From Durusdinium trenchii (lineage: Eukaryota > Sar > Dinophyceae > Suessiales > Symbiodiniaceae), in assembly GCA_963970005.1 (NCBI GenBank), contig CAXAMN010026750.1, positions 219,619 through 283,618 on the forward strand: a stretch of 64,000 nt of DNA. The letters are read 5' to 3'. Below, in pieces: positions 1 to 9,508 of the stretch. The notes beneath the pieces were generated by a model. That model did not search any database, was not told where the DNA came from, and worked only from the letters and a program-made list of their open reading frames with translations. Position numbers and translations under genes: made by a program. Within the stretch, counting starts at the first letter, position 1. Each line of letters begins with the position of its first letter.

Positions 1-116
1 TACACAACGGTCACAACAATGGCGCCAACGGCTTCAACACCTTCAAATACAACCACACACCTATCACTACCACAACTTTCTTTCTCCCAACGCAGTTTAC
101 GTCAAACTCTACCTCA

Positions 117-140
117 ACCTAAACCCTAAACCCTAAACCC
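117..140 (+). repeat. Telomere-type heptamer (CCCTAAA) x3
   Basis: About three units of CCTAAAC, the complement of the plant and dinoflagellate telomere word TTTAGGG, lie in the N-terminal coding region of the Penelope-like element. Upstream the reading frame is open in one phase (VYVKLYLN at 95-118) and downstream in another. One extra 7-bp unit would account for exactly this phase change. Confidence 0.8.
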
Positions 141-755
141 ACCGCACCACACCGCTGCTATCACCAACATGGCCATTTCTACATCGGCTCTACTGGCATT
201 GGCATCCCACACAGAGAGCACAACCGTCGGGCTAAACTAAAACAGCTGCAGAACAACATCCCCATTTCAGCGGAACTGTCCCTCCGCTACTGGCATTCTC
301 ACAACAACGTTCACCACTTCACACCCATCCAGCTTTCTTCTCACGACACCTACGACCAAGCTTGGATCCAGGAACACTACCTCATCTCCAACTGGATGCC
401 GCCGCTCAATTGGCCTTTCATTTCACATCACCTCAAGCTCAAAGAAGGCTGGCAATTCACAAAGCACCGCGCCCATTTCTACTCTCGCCTGGCCACCCAC
501 AAGCGACTATTCCGCAAACTTCGCAGACGGCAACATGCCATTCATGAACCCCATCTTTTCACTTCCACTCGACTACACGCCCTCACACTCCTTCGCAATC
601 TCACCAAGCACACACTGGCATCCTTTGAAGCAGCCAAGCAACTACGCAGCGGCAAACATACAGACCTGGAAGTTTACGCCATCCGACGAATGGCCTCCAA
701 CCTGGAAGAACCTGGCCGCAGCAAAGCACTACACATCATCAACCAAGCGCTCAAG
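123..755 (+). pseudogene. GIY-YIG endonuclease domain of Penelope-like element
   Basis: The frame is open from 123 to a TAA at 756-758. Near its start it reads HGHFYIGSTGIG (168-203), which fits the YIG core of GIY-YIG nucleases (here FYIG), followed by R and H residues (HREHNRR) where the catalytic arginine is expected, and by QEHYLI further on. In retroelements of this kind the nuclease nicks target DNA for priming of reverse transcription. A basic helical stretch follows (HKRLFRKLRRRQ, about 490-530), then a spacer rich in Leu and Lys. The first Tyr of the GIY triplet is not obvious because the upstream frame is disrupted at the telomere-type repeat. No start codon can be assigned. The copy is probably dead. 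Confidence 0.65.
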
Positions 756-758
756 TAA

Positions 759-2460
759 CGCAACCTCAGTCCACCCAAGCCCAACATCCCACTCACCATA
801 CCGTTTCTGGCTCATGACCAGTTTTCCAAACACTGCGAACAATGGCTCAAAACAACAATACAGCACCACAAACACTTGGCCATCCCGCTCCACTTACCTA
901 CCCACCGTTTGCGGGAAGCAGCCCACAAGACTCTCAGAGCCCATTTGCACAACCACCGCACCTGGGAGGATACGTTGCCAAACCCTCCGACCTCCAGTGA
1001 CTTGCCCTGTGCATGCCACCACTTGAGAACCATTCTTCTCGATCCAACCACACCTACAGTCGACAACCATTACATCCTCACCCTTGAACAACTCACACTA
1101 CCACCACACCTCCGCATTTTCCTGGCAGCCAATATGAACAGCACTTTCTACCCCAGCAAAGCCAGATACTTCCTTACATTTCAGACTGCTTTCACAAAAT
1201 GGCTGCGCATTCAAGGCCTCCCACCCTCTCTTACACAGCACTTAGAACCCTTCCTCCAACACCAATGGAAGCTCCACACCAACCATTTAAAACAACAGCC
1301 CCGTTTCACGGCTCGCCTTCTCCGACAACTCCAGGAATTCCTGGGAGACCAAGTCGTCCTTCACCATGCTGACCACGAGCTGCAACAGCTGCGCATTTTC
1401 TGTCCCCGTCAATATTTCACCGGGGCGCTCGCTACCTGGCAATCACCCGAACTCTTTGCGCCCATGCCAACCCTTCAACCGTCAAACATCCATGACTACC
1501 TGCTACACACCATCCCCAACAGCCTCCGCACACGCTACAAATGGGGCTTCAGAAAGGATTTCACGATCCCATACGGCATCGTCCACCTCAAGGAGAAGAA
1601 ACAGTGGAGAAAAGGCCGCACCATCATCTCGTACTTCCAGCCCCTCAGCGGCAATCTCCTCCGCATCACCAGCCGGGCACTTGACATTATTCTACAACAT
1701 CCCCCACCATCCAGGTCAACTATCCATTCCACAACTCTGGTCCCATTTTCACTGCTACCTCACTGACACCCCTCCAGACATTCCCCTACATGCCACCAAC
1801 GATGATCTTGTGGGCTTCTTCAACTCCGTCCCTCAGCACCGCCTGATTGATGCCGTTCATTCCTTGATTCAACAATGGCAACACCAGAATCACACCCACA
1901 CTATTACAGTCGACGCAATCCTTTCCATCACTCCCATATTGGCAGGCACCACCGTTGCCACCCCACACAACGCACCCTCCACACTGCAGACAGCACTACC
2001 ATTGTGGCATACGCACTCGACACCTGCATTTTCCGGGCGTGTAACAACACTTACAAGCAAATTCGGGGGGCTGGGATTGGCCCCCAGCTCTCCCCTGCCC
2101 TTTGCAACGTCGCGATCACTCTCATCGAACATTCTTGGCACCAGCTCCACAACAATCTCCTTCAACACACTGCCCTCCACTTCACATACTACCGCTATGT
2201 GGACAACCGTTTCATTGTCCACAACGAACACTTCCTGTCACATCCCGCCATCCAGACCCTCACCCACAACAACTTTTTCGGCGATCCCGTCGAATTGGAA
2301 ACGGTGGATGACTTCCACCTTTTGGGCTTCAACATTGACCTCCAACAACGCACCATCACCTACATGCAACCCACCCAACCCTGGAAAATCAGGGACCACA
2401 CCAGCGCCGGTAGCCAGCGCTTGGCTCTTTCCGGCTTAGCTTCAAGACTCCACGCTGCAC
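759..2460 (+). pseudogene. Reverse transcriptase region of Penelope-like element
   Basis: The same frame as the nuclease continues after the TAA at 756-758 and stays open to 1766. It carries an N-terminal helical part (about 1100-1540) and the RT fingers (KEKKQWRKGRTIISY, about 1591-1640). Motif A (DDLVGFFNSVP, about 1802-1834) is in the next frame; the switch lies near 1700. Near 1985 the frame returns, giving YKQIRGAGIGPQLSPAL (motif B, about 2050-2100), RYVDNRF (motif C, about 2192-2212) and FHLLGFNID (motif D, about 2320). The Phe-Phe-Asn-Ser-x-Pro of motif A and the RYVD of motif C are typical of Penelope-like RTs; the second Asp of YVDD is Asn here, which should weaken metal binding. 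Two frameshifts and one stop make it a pseudogene. Confidence 0.7.
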
Positions 2461-2551
2461 GCGCGCAGGCGGTTTTTGAGAAAAAAGGTCCGTTCTCCAC
2501 CGCTTCCTCTTTGCGCCGATTTCGGCTTGTTGTGTGTGTCGCACCCTGGTT

Positions 2552-3552
2552 CTATCGCCAGTTTGAGGGATCCTCTGGATTGGCGATCTCGTAGTCCAGA
2601 CGCTCTCTTTCGGTCACCTTGCGGACTGAGTGCACTGAACAGCGGTGCATAGCCCCGGCCACGTTGACCCACACGATGTGTCTTCTTTCTTCTTCAGGCC
2701 TTTGCCCATGAATGACTTCATGGAAGACCACACGGCCAGGCCCAAGCCATTGAGGATGGCCAAGCTTGCGAAGGCCACCTCGTTGGTGGAGTAGCGACGC
2801 CAAATCTTCACCAAGTCCATGGGCTGCAAAACCTGGAGCGGTTGCCTGACTTTGGAGTTTCTGAGCCTCTGAGCTTGTTCAAGATCAAGTGGGATCTCGC
2901 CTTTCGCAATCTCTTCTGCCTGCTGACGATTGGTCAAAATGGAAATGAAGTCCTGGCCAGGAACATCAGGTAGGATCTGTTGCATGGAACGCTCATCCTC
3001 GTCCGAGAAGCTGAACGGCTTCCCGTACACCCACTGGTGAGGCGTGTAGCCTTGCACAATCTCAGTGGCGTTGAGCGACTGAATGGAGAGGGCCAAAATG
3101 GCATTTGCTGAGAGCGATGGAAAGGACAAGGTGGTCTTGGATGCGACTGTCTTGACTTCCTGAACGGCTCTTTCCATCAAGCCATGACTCCAGCTTTCTT
3201 TTGCTGGTGGAGCTTCTATCTGGATGTTGAGGTCGGAGAGAGTCGTACGAGCTTGTGCACTGACCATTGACTTGGCATTGTCAGGTACCAAGATGGTCAT
3301 CTTTGGCTTTGAGGAAAGCCAAAATTCGAAGATGCCCTCGAGGATCTCAGTGGTGTTCTCATTCTCCTGCTTGTAGAGATCCATAGTTCGAAGTCTCTTG
3401 GCGGCTTTGTAGTGTGTGGCGAAATTGATGAGGACTAATATCTTGTGTTTGACCTTGCTGTTTAGTGGAGTCCACTCAGTGGTGTCGAGACCCACCATTT
3501 CCCAGGCAATGGCCTCAAAGAAGCTGGCGGAATCTTTCCGCTGAGGTGCCAC
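2552..3552 (-). pseudogene. Copia-type integrase core and C-terminal part
   Basis: RNase H-fold integrase. In order: VGLDTTEW with the first Asp, FATHYKAAKRL, ILVPDNAKSM with the second Asp, then SHGLMERAVQEV with the Glu, so the D-D-E triad is visible. A GKPFSF-type stretch and a long charged helix follow. Near 2760 the frame changes: the C-terminal part (RVVFHEVIHGQ, VNVAGAMHRCSVHSVR, EDPSNWR) is read in the overlapping frame that ends at 2552. The protein would insert the element cDNA into the genome. The break at 2760 and loss of everything downstream show a dead copy. Integrase identity is clear; whether the frame change is a sequencing error cannot be told. Confidence 0.75.
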
Positions 3553-3868
3553 CCATCTTCAAAGCCTTACAATCATCACACGGAAGCTGAAGAGCGGCTT
3601 CCACCTTCCATCTAGGTTGGCCAGCTTCACGGATGACGCGGGCCAAGTTGTAGTTGTTCGGATGTCCAGCGGCCTTGTGGTACCTGGATGTTCCATTGCT
3701 TTCGGAGTTCTTCATTGGGCTCATCATCATCAAGCTCTTGAGGCATTGCTTCGAGCTGTTGAGCTGTTCCGCCTCAGTCATGTGCATAGCAATTGGCGAA
3801 TGAAGACGACCAAGCCATCTTGTCGGGTAGAGCTCTGCCCGCCAGTGTTGCGCAATCGACTTGCACAT
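3515..3868 (-). pseudogene. Copia pre-integrase zinc-binding region
   Basis: The stretch RYHKAAGHPNNYNLARVI followed by CDDCKALKMGG fits the GAG-pre-integrase HHCC zinc-binding motif of copia polyproteins (H, H, then CxxC). It lies directly before the integrase core, overlapping it in another frame, so a frameshift near 3540 separates them. The part before it (CKSIAQHWRAELYPTRWL, TEAEQ) is the usual low-conservation spacer. Confidence 0.65.
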
Positions 3869-3989
3869 CTTCCAAGGATATAGAAGGCTGATCTTGAAGT
3901 TTCAACTCCTTGGATGTGATCGTGTTCATGAGAACCAGTGCAAGTCTTGGCACTATAGATGGTGAAGAAGTGCCGGGAAGTCGTGGCAA

Positions 3990-4751
3990 TGGGTCAGTGT
4001 TTCCGAAGAGGAAGTCCTTGTGATGAGAGGAGTCCATAGCGGCACCCATCAATGCGAGCGAAGAGCCACTCCTTGTTGGCGTTGATCATCTCGGTTCCAA
4101 GTCGTTGAACCATTGGTTCATTCCAGCCATAGCATCTGGTGGGCCACTCCCAGAAGATCTCGACATTGGGATCATAGGCCACGGCGGCTGCAAGGAAAGG
4201 AACCAAACGACGGAACATTGCTCTTTCTTTTCTGCAGTACTTCTCAAGAATCTTCTTGTCCCCAACGGTCTGGTAGTTGAGCGAGGTGAAGGGACACCAG
4301 TAAGCGCATCTAGCTGAAATCCAAATGCGACGTGGCCTTTCTCGCAAGAACTTGTCCCAAAGTTCATCATGGCACGGTACATGTCAAAGTTCTGGTGCAG
4401 GTTGATCCGCGAAGCAGTCAGTCCTTCCGAGTGGCATGCTGACGTCAACCAGGACTCGGGAGCACAAAAGATCTCCCACACATCGACATGACCTCGAAGC
4501 AAAGTGCTCAGGTCATTCTGGGCCGTCAGGAGGAGCATACTGCATAGGGCCATCACGGCTTGGCAGATCCTCCAAGGAAGCACAGGGAGTCCAAGGAACG
4601 GGACGGCGCTGAAGAAAGCTTTTCTTCCATCTCCTGCGCTGGGGAAACATGCTGCTGACCATGGAGTGATGTGGTCTTTGGAGAAAAGGATGATGAATTC
4701 TTGTCCTGGCGAGCGGCTCGACGTGAGCTGCCCTTCTTGAAGGACTTGCAA
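3990..4751 (-). pseudogene. Polyprotein middle region with IFWEWPTRCYGWNEP motif
   Basis: In dinoflagellate copia-type polyproteins a conserved block rich in Trp (here FWEWPTRCYGWNEP, about 4180-4125) followed by ARIDGCRYGLLS lies between protease and integrase; its function is not known to me. The block is read in one frame (4347-3994) and its upstream half (RAMMNFGTSSCEKGHVAFG) in another (4751-4086), so at least one frameshift sits near 4340. It belongs to the same broken element as its neighbours. Confidence 0.5.
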
Positions 4752-4805
4752 ACCTTGCTGTCGGCAATCTTGAGAAGCTCAAAGTCCACAGTCTCACAAG
4801 TGTGC

Positions 4806-5699
4806 TCAGGATCGGATCTCCTGACATGTCAAAGCTGTGGCATCGAATTCATGGACTTCAGTTGAAGTGGCAGAGAACTGAACCTTCTTCGTATCCAACT
4901 CAATCTGCAACTCCGGCGCTGAAGTGCCAAGTGACTCATCTAGCTCAGGTGGATCACCGGGCTGGTCGCCTTGGGAGTGGCGACAACCACCACATCGTCG
5001 TCCGTCGGCGAGGTTGGGCTGAAGGGAATCATTTAAAGCTGAGCCCGGACCGAGCTGCCTCTGCGATGCCAAGTTCTTGACATGCTGAAGCTCTTCCGGG
5101 GTGAGGTGTGCCAGGAGGTTCTCCGCCTCGGAGGTCTTGGCTGTCTTCTTCGATCCGGTGTGGAGCAATTGGAGGCTGCTCAACATGGCCTGAGTCTCGA
5201 TCTCCAAGGAGGACACCTTTGCCTTCATGGCACGGATCTTGTCCAATGCCTCCATGTACTCGTAGGTCTTCTCCACCATCTCGTAGGTGGGCTTGGCGCC
5301 CTTGGGGATCTTGGCCTGAAGCATCTCCAGAGCCTTCTGCGCAAAGGTGTGGTCCTTGTGCACGACCGAGCTCGCTGGTGATCCCTGGCGGGGAACGTAC
5401 TCGATTTTGAGAGCACACACTGCGCGCTTTGCCCATGAGCCACGAGCGTTGCTTCCAGTCACTGAGGGCTCGTGCTTGCCGAGACACGGCCAACATGATG
5501 GCTGAGCTCGAGGATCCTTGAGGTCGTGACCCTGACGGCGCTTGGGGTCCAGAGGTGTGGGTGTCTTGTACCCTTTGGAGGGCTTGGCCATCAGAAGTCG
5601 CGGAAGTCGAAAAACACGGTGGCCTGGATGATAGGCCAGAGGCTGCGGTAGAAGATGACAACTGCTTCCGGCGGTTGAACAACATCTCAAAACCGACAC
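4806..5699 (-). pseudogene. Polyprotein linker with Cys-rich motif and coiled coil
   Basis: An open stretch of about 297 codons. It holds a Cys-containing block (DPRAQPSCWPCLGKHEP, then AVCALKIEYVPRQGSPAS) of a kind repeatedly seen in dinoflagellate copia polyproteins, followed by a helical, probably coiled-coil region (KIPKGAKPTYEMVEKTYEYM onward, about 5300-5080) and an acidic tail. The block may bind zinc or nucleic acid, but this is inference. It lies between protease-like and Trp-rich parts in the expected order. Confidence 0.55.
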
Positions 5700-5949
5700 T
5701 CATGGATGGCATGGTGCAAACAAAATCACGTGAAGCTGTAACATGAAGTGCTGTGTGATGCTCATCAACCGTGCTTGCAACTGAATCTTCATGAACTGCG
5801 AGCTCAAACCATTCATCACTGGGTCCTCCAACCTGGAGTTGCGTCGCCGCAGAGTGGACGGCAAGCCTGGGCACCGGAGGATGATGAACCGATCAGGTAC
5901 TGGCCAATGTCGACCATGAAGTGACCCTTGGAGTTCTTTGGCATGGTGA

Positions 5950-6378
5950 AGGGCTCCGACTAGTTGTGGGCGCCAAACACTGCACAGAACCTTGGAGAGG
6001 AAGTCCATACCGGCAAGAATGGGGACCAACATGTGCTCTTTGAAGGACTTCTGAGACTTCTGCTAGTACTCTGTAGGGTTCGGCAGGGCAAACACTTCAA
6101 AGAACTTGGAGGTATCCTTGGAGGACTGGATGGTGGTGAGATACATGGCTTGTCCCCAACGACCGGAACCATAGCGAAAGAACGGTCGACGTTCAAGGTC
6201 AATGGTGACCATCAAATGTTCATCCAGCTCACGAAGTCTTGCTATCAGCTTTTTGACGGAGGCTTCAGGTCCTGCGGAGGCGGTTGCACCGCAGTCAAGC
6301 ATTCCAAAGCCAAGATGTCCCTCCATTCATCATTTGACAGGCTGGCGGCAACAAGCAATCTCCAGCCACGTAAGACGT
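5950..6378 (-). pseudogene. Retroelement aspartic protease-like region
   Basis: The motif GFGMLDCGATASAGPEAS (about 6315-6260) fits the active-site region of dinoflagellate copia proteases, where the usual D-(S/T)-G-A appears as D-C-G-A. FFRYGSGRWGQAMYL and FEVFALPNP follow, then, in the next frame, MLVPILAGMDFLSK (about 6032-5990), which matches the typical end of this fold. A frameshift at about 6063 interrupts it. The protease would cut the polyprotein. Substitution of Ser/Thr by Cys is common in this family rather than specific to this copy. Confidence 0.6.
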
Positions 6379-7122
6379 CTAATATAAAAAATCCATAGGA
6401 CCCAAACCATCAACTAACTTCTGTTGCTCTGTCTTGCGTGAGGGGCTCTTCATTGATTGCCGAGTCCGGTTCGGCGATCCCGCCGGTGAATGAGGTGTTG
6501 GTGCACGATCATCACCTGCTTCCGAAGTCTGAGGAACAGCCGCATAGCCTTCTGGGGCTTCTGGTGGTGAACCATCATCAGGCTCCTCAAATCGAGTCTC
6601 TTCCCAATCTCTCCAGCGTTGGTCACGACGCCATGGATTGTAGTCACCACGGTCAGAGGTCTCGGAAGGCATGATTGCAGGCAGCTCAAACAAACGGTCG
6701 GCAGGCGACACACCATCCTTCTCCTCCTTGAGTTGGAGAAGGGCCTCCTGGAATTCCTCAAATCCCAACGTTTCCCTCACAAGGAACTGAGCAATGCTTT
6801 CACCAGGTCGCCGCTGGAACATGAAATAGGCCGACGTCGTAGCAGCTGCATTAGGCAGGCTACGGCGCGCAAGGGGAGAAGCAGCAAGTCTCCTCAACAT
6901 CACCTGAACTCCTTCTTCTCCTTCGAAGTCTCGTTGATGCCAGGACATAGACAACAAACGAGCTGCGCCTGTAAGCTGGCTGATGAGCTTGGCTGCAACA
7001 TACTTGCGCTGCGACCCTTTTGTGCCAGACAGGAACCGGCCAACTTCTTTCACATACCGACGCCAGGTCTTTGAGCTGCCGTGCCAACTCGGCACCTCAT
7101 TGCGATCTTTGGCATCGGACAT
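6379..7122 (-). CDS. Copia-type Gag-like protein
   Basis: The start is the Met at 7122 (MSDAKDRNEVPSWHGS); the frame is open further up to 7344 but that part reads like leader. The VPSWHGSSKTWRRYVKEVGR block followed by KLISQLTGAARLL, MLRRLAASPLARRSLPNA and PGESIAQFLVRE is the capsid-like Gag fold typical of dinoflagellate copia elements. The C-terminal third is acidic and Pro-rich, and ends GLGPMDFLY just before a stop at 6379. About 248 residues, no frame break. It packages element RNA in virus-like particles. A 12-bp inverted repeat lies 28 bases upstream of the Met. Confidence 0.7.
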   Translation of the reverse strand: MSDAKDRNEVPSWHGSSKTWRRYVKEVGRFLSGTKGSQRKYVAAKLISQLTGAARLLSMSWHQRDFEGEEGVQVMLRRLAASPLARRSLPNAAATTSAYFMFQRRPGESIAQFLVRETLGFEEFQEALLQLKEEKDGVSPADRLFELPAIMPSETSDRGDYNPWRRDQRWRDWEETRFEEPDDGSPPEAPEGYAAVPQTSEAGDDRAPTPHSPAGSPNRTRQSMKSPSRKTEQQKLVDGLGPMDFLY

Positions 7123-7149
7123 GGCCCGGCCTGGAGCAAACACCGCTCC

Positions 7150-7180
7150 GCTACCAGTGCAGTTGGTATGCACTGGTAGC
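7150..7180. repeat. 12-bp perfect inverted repeat with 7-base loop
   Basis: Arms GCTACCAGTGCA (7150-7161) and TGCACTGGTAGC (7169-7180) flank a 7-base loop. It lies just upstream of the Gag start on the minus strand, so it would form a hairpin in the leader of the element RNA. A role in packaging or translation is only a guess. Confidence 0.7.
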
Positions 7181-7344
7181 TTCAACGCAACAGAAATGCC
7201 AACTGACAACCAATGTTGTATGTGGAACACTTCAAAGTGCAAACGACCAACGCACAACCATGTATGCCGACTGAACAGCACGAATCCGGTCGGGCGAACA
7301 CTATCGCCTCTTTTCACTCCATGGCGGCAGCCTGCGATGGTCAA

Positions 7345-7505
7345 GGGGCCCCTGTGAGTTGGGCCAAGAGAGCATGAGGGAATCGAGACATGAACTCACG
7401 ATCGGAATCGATGTTCGAGGTTTCGAGAACTGCACATTCTCAATGTATACTGTAATCGTATATGATCAAAGAAGCGCCAATCTATAGACATTCTTTTAGG
7501 GGTCT
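7345..7505. other. Spacer between two retroelements
   Basis: No gene or conserved motif was seen. It could contain part of the promoter or LTR of the minus-strand copia element. Confidence 0.4.
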
Positions 7506-7588
7506 GCAGGGAAGTACATACATGTTGCATGGCTCATGTTACCGCAACCCTTTTGCGCGTCGAAAAGTGGCGCTACCCGCTTGCACGG
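7506..7588 (+). repeat. Direct repeat, possible 5' LTR fragment
   Basis: GCAGGGAAGT, CATACATGTTG, GCTCATGT, CCCTTTTGCGCGTCGAAA and CGCTACCCGCTTGCA occur in the same order and spacing as at 10353-10435. It is followed at 7593-7619 by a 9-bp hairpin (GGAGCCAGG / CCTGGCTCC). Confidence 0.65.
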
Positions 7589-7712
7589 TAGCGGAGCCAG
7601 GTCTCGGGCGCCTGGCTCCAAACCCCCTGTCAACGGGGTAAAGCCTTTCGAGGTGCTCGCGTGGGGGCCAACGTAAGACAGAGGCAAAGATCCTCTGCGA
7701 TATGCGTAGCAC

Positions 7713-7910
7713 ATGGCTTGGCGTGGCATGGCGGCTGCGGGGACTCTCCCGCAGGCTTTCGCTTCGCCTGTGGCTGTGGAGGTGGAGGAGTTGTACAGCA
7801 GATCAGTGGCCCTGGCTTTGCAGTTGGGTGGTGGAGGCCTGATGATGTTCAGTGGCAAAGAAGAAGATTGGCCACCCTGGGCCTTCGTAGCTCATGGATA
7901 CCAGAACTGA
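7713..7910 (+). pseudogene. Gag N-terminal fragment
   Basis: The end of this short frame reads MMFSGKEEDWPPWAFVAHGY, which fits the FSGKEEDWPxWxFxMRAY-type block at the start of the capsid-like region of dinoflagellate LTR-element Gag proteins. A stop follows at once (7908-7910), so only the beginning of Gag remains. The preceding 40 codons are low in similarity to anything I know. Confidence 0.5.
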
Positions 7911-8038
7911 ACTTGTTGGACGCAGGTTTTCGTTTGATGATAGCAGCAGCTGAGCAGGCCCCTCGCTACTCGAAAGGGTGTTTCTGACTGACGAGTAAAT
8001 CAAGTAGCTTTGTTGGGACTCTGGCAATGATGAACACC

Positions 8039-8668
8039 TGTGCAGGCCATCGTTTGGCGGTGACGAGCGCGATGCTCATGGTCGGCAAAGATGTGATCAG
8101 CGTTGGCAAGATGAGCAGACGTGGATTCACCTCTGACTTGACTGATAGGTTTCGACCATTCCTCTCACATCCTCACCTGGACTACACATCCCATGGTACC
8201 TCTACAAGAACTCTACTACATCAAGGTCAGAAACAATGAGGCCATCCCCATCGATGCTGAACCTCAGGCAGTGATGGCTCCAGTTGGAGGACAAGGTGAT
8301 GAGTATATATATGACTGGGAGTACGCTGGAGTGGACGACGAAGAACAGGTGAGGCGCGTGCCAGAGCTGACAGGCCTAAGGTGGCTGACTTGCGAGAGCG
8401 TCTCAAAGAGTTGGACTTTCTCATCTATGGAGGCAAGCACACTTTGTGGCACGGCTGAAGAAGGCTGACACAGCCTTTAAAACTCGGCAAGCTAAGGCAC
8501 GTGACCAGGCTGAAAGGCAAAGCGCTCGTCATCAAGCGCTTCGTGAAGGTCATCCCTCCTGCTGCTTGGTGTGAGTTCTGCGCGAGAGGACATGCGTCAG
8601 ATGAACCACATCGCAGGCTCACCACTGAGCAGAAGCTTGTCGACAACCACTTTGAGTTGGACTACTGA
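8039..8668 (+). pseudogene. Pol fragment: SAP-like helix pair and WCxxC region
   Basis: A first part (about 8070-8270) resembles the region after the protease (SRRGFTSDL, then IPWYLYKNS-type residues split between frames). After 8360 one frame reads KVADLRERLKELDFLIYGGK, a SAP-like helix-turn-helix typical of these polyproteins; a frame change at about 8446 gives LKKADTAFKTRQAKARDQAE. A third frame reads AAWCEFCARGHASDEPHR (about 8562-8615), the W-C-x-x-C-H block found before integrase in dinoflagellate copia elements. At least three frame changes in 600 bases show strong decay. Confidence 0.55.
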
Positions 8669-8768
8669 GAGCAGCGACGCTGTGCGGATAATGGCGCTGG
8701 CGCGGCGTCGGCGTTGGCTTTGAGCAGGCCATACGCGGTAAAGGCGCTGACTCCATCGCCCAGTCGTG

Positions 8769-9095
8769 CTACACCTCCGTGAGCTGACAACGAGCCGGCA
8801 ATAAGAAAGTTGCGGCCAGGATTGCAGCGGACTTTTTAATTAATCCGAGTGCAGAGAAGACAGCTTCCTCTGGAGCCCACAAGCTCTTCACTTCCAAGTG
8901 TCGGATTCTGCCAACACCCTGGCGCTGAAACCCGCCTCTGGCCGCACTGCTGTCCAAAAAGACCTCCATCTTCAAGGGATCATGATGAATCCAAAGATCT
9001 CCTTCATGAAGAGGCCCTCTGAACACGCAGCCACTCTTCCATTGAACTCTGCCACGCCAGAGCTCAACCAATTCCACTTCCTCCTCCCCGATCAC
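8769..9095 (-). pseudogene. Copia RNase H fragment in opposite orientation
   Basis: The minus strand reads PLKMEVFLDSSAARGG then RQGVGRIRHLEVKSLW (about 8980-8860). The DSSAAR-x(n)-GxGRxRHLEVxxLW pattern is the end of the copia RNase H domain. The surrounding element is in plus orientation, so this is an inverted segment or a piece of another element. No RT precedes it. Confidence 0.6.
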
Positions 9096-9508
9096 GTGTA
9101 GAGTGCACCAACATAGATTCCTCCCGCGAGCCTTCTTCTAAGTCTTTCCTCGTCGCCACCACCTCACCATGCCCGTCTTGAGGACAGCCGTCTGCCATTG
9201 CTGGCCTGCCTTCTGCCTCACCAAACCGAGATCTTGCCCTGCGCTTCTTCTGTTGGCACGATCTGAGGCCTTGGAGGTGTTTCTCTTTGGCCTTGCCAAT
9301 TGTAGTGCTTTGGTTTGTCCAGCATGTCCAGCTTTTCTGATTACAACTCTGGCGGGTGCTCTCACCATTACCTACATACCCTTCATCCTTCATTTCATCT
9401 TTCAGCTTCTCTTCAAAGACTACCATGATATCTAGATCATTGCACACATACTCCCTTCTCACATGCTTCATGTTTCCTGCGTAGCTTGTTGGTAACACGC
9501 GTTCTGAT

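Larger units (their letters stand above)
1..2470 (+). mobile_element. Decayed Penelope-like element with N-terminal GIY-YIG nuclease
   Basis: One reading direction carries a GIY-YIG-type nuclease stretch (about 160-400) followed by a linker and a reverse transcriptase with recognisable motifs A to D (about 1580-2370). Penelope-like elements usually have the nuclease after the RT; the order here matches the permuted clade (Chlamys/Naiad type) described from algae, protists and invertebrates. The element is broken: a stop at 120-122 inside a telomere-type repeat, a TAA at 756-758, and frame changes near 1700 and 1985. The left end lies outside the window. The right end merges near 2470-2560 with a minus-strand copia integrase. 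Family assignment is from motif reading only. Confidence 0.7.
2550..7344 (-). mobile_element. Copia-type LTR retroelement, 3' part missing
   Basis: On the minus strand the order is Gag (7122-6379), protease-like (6326-6063), a Cys-containing linker (5699-4806), a Trp-rich region (4350-3990), the pre-integrase HHCC motif (3868-3515) and integrase (3552-2552). This is the copia order up to integrase; the RT and RNase H that should follow are absent because the element ends near 2560 against the Penelope-like element. Several frame breaks separate the parts. No LTR was recognised at either end; the 160 bases above 7344 may belong to a 5' LTR or leader. Confidence 0.75.

Noticed and set aside
3515..3883. 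Plus-strand frame 3617-3883 opposite the copia element
   Set aside because: It lies antisense to a recognisable pre-integrase motif and has no motif itself.
7593..7619. 9-bp hairpin as a terminator
   Set aside because: No U-run follows and bacterial-type terminators do not apply; it lies next to an LTR-like repeat.
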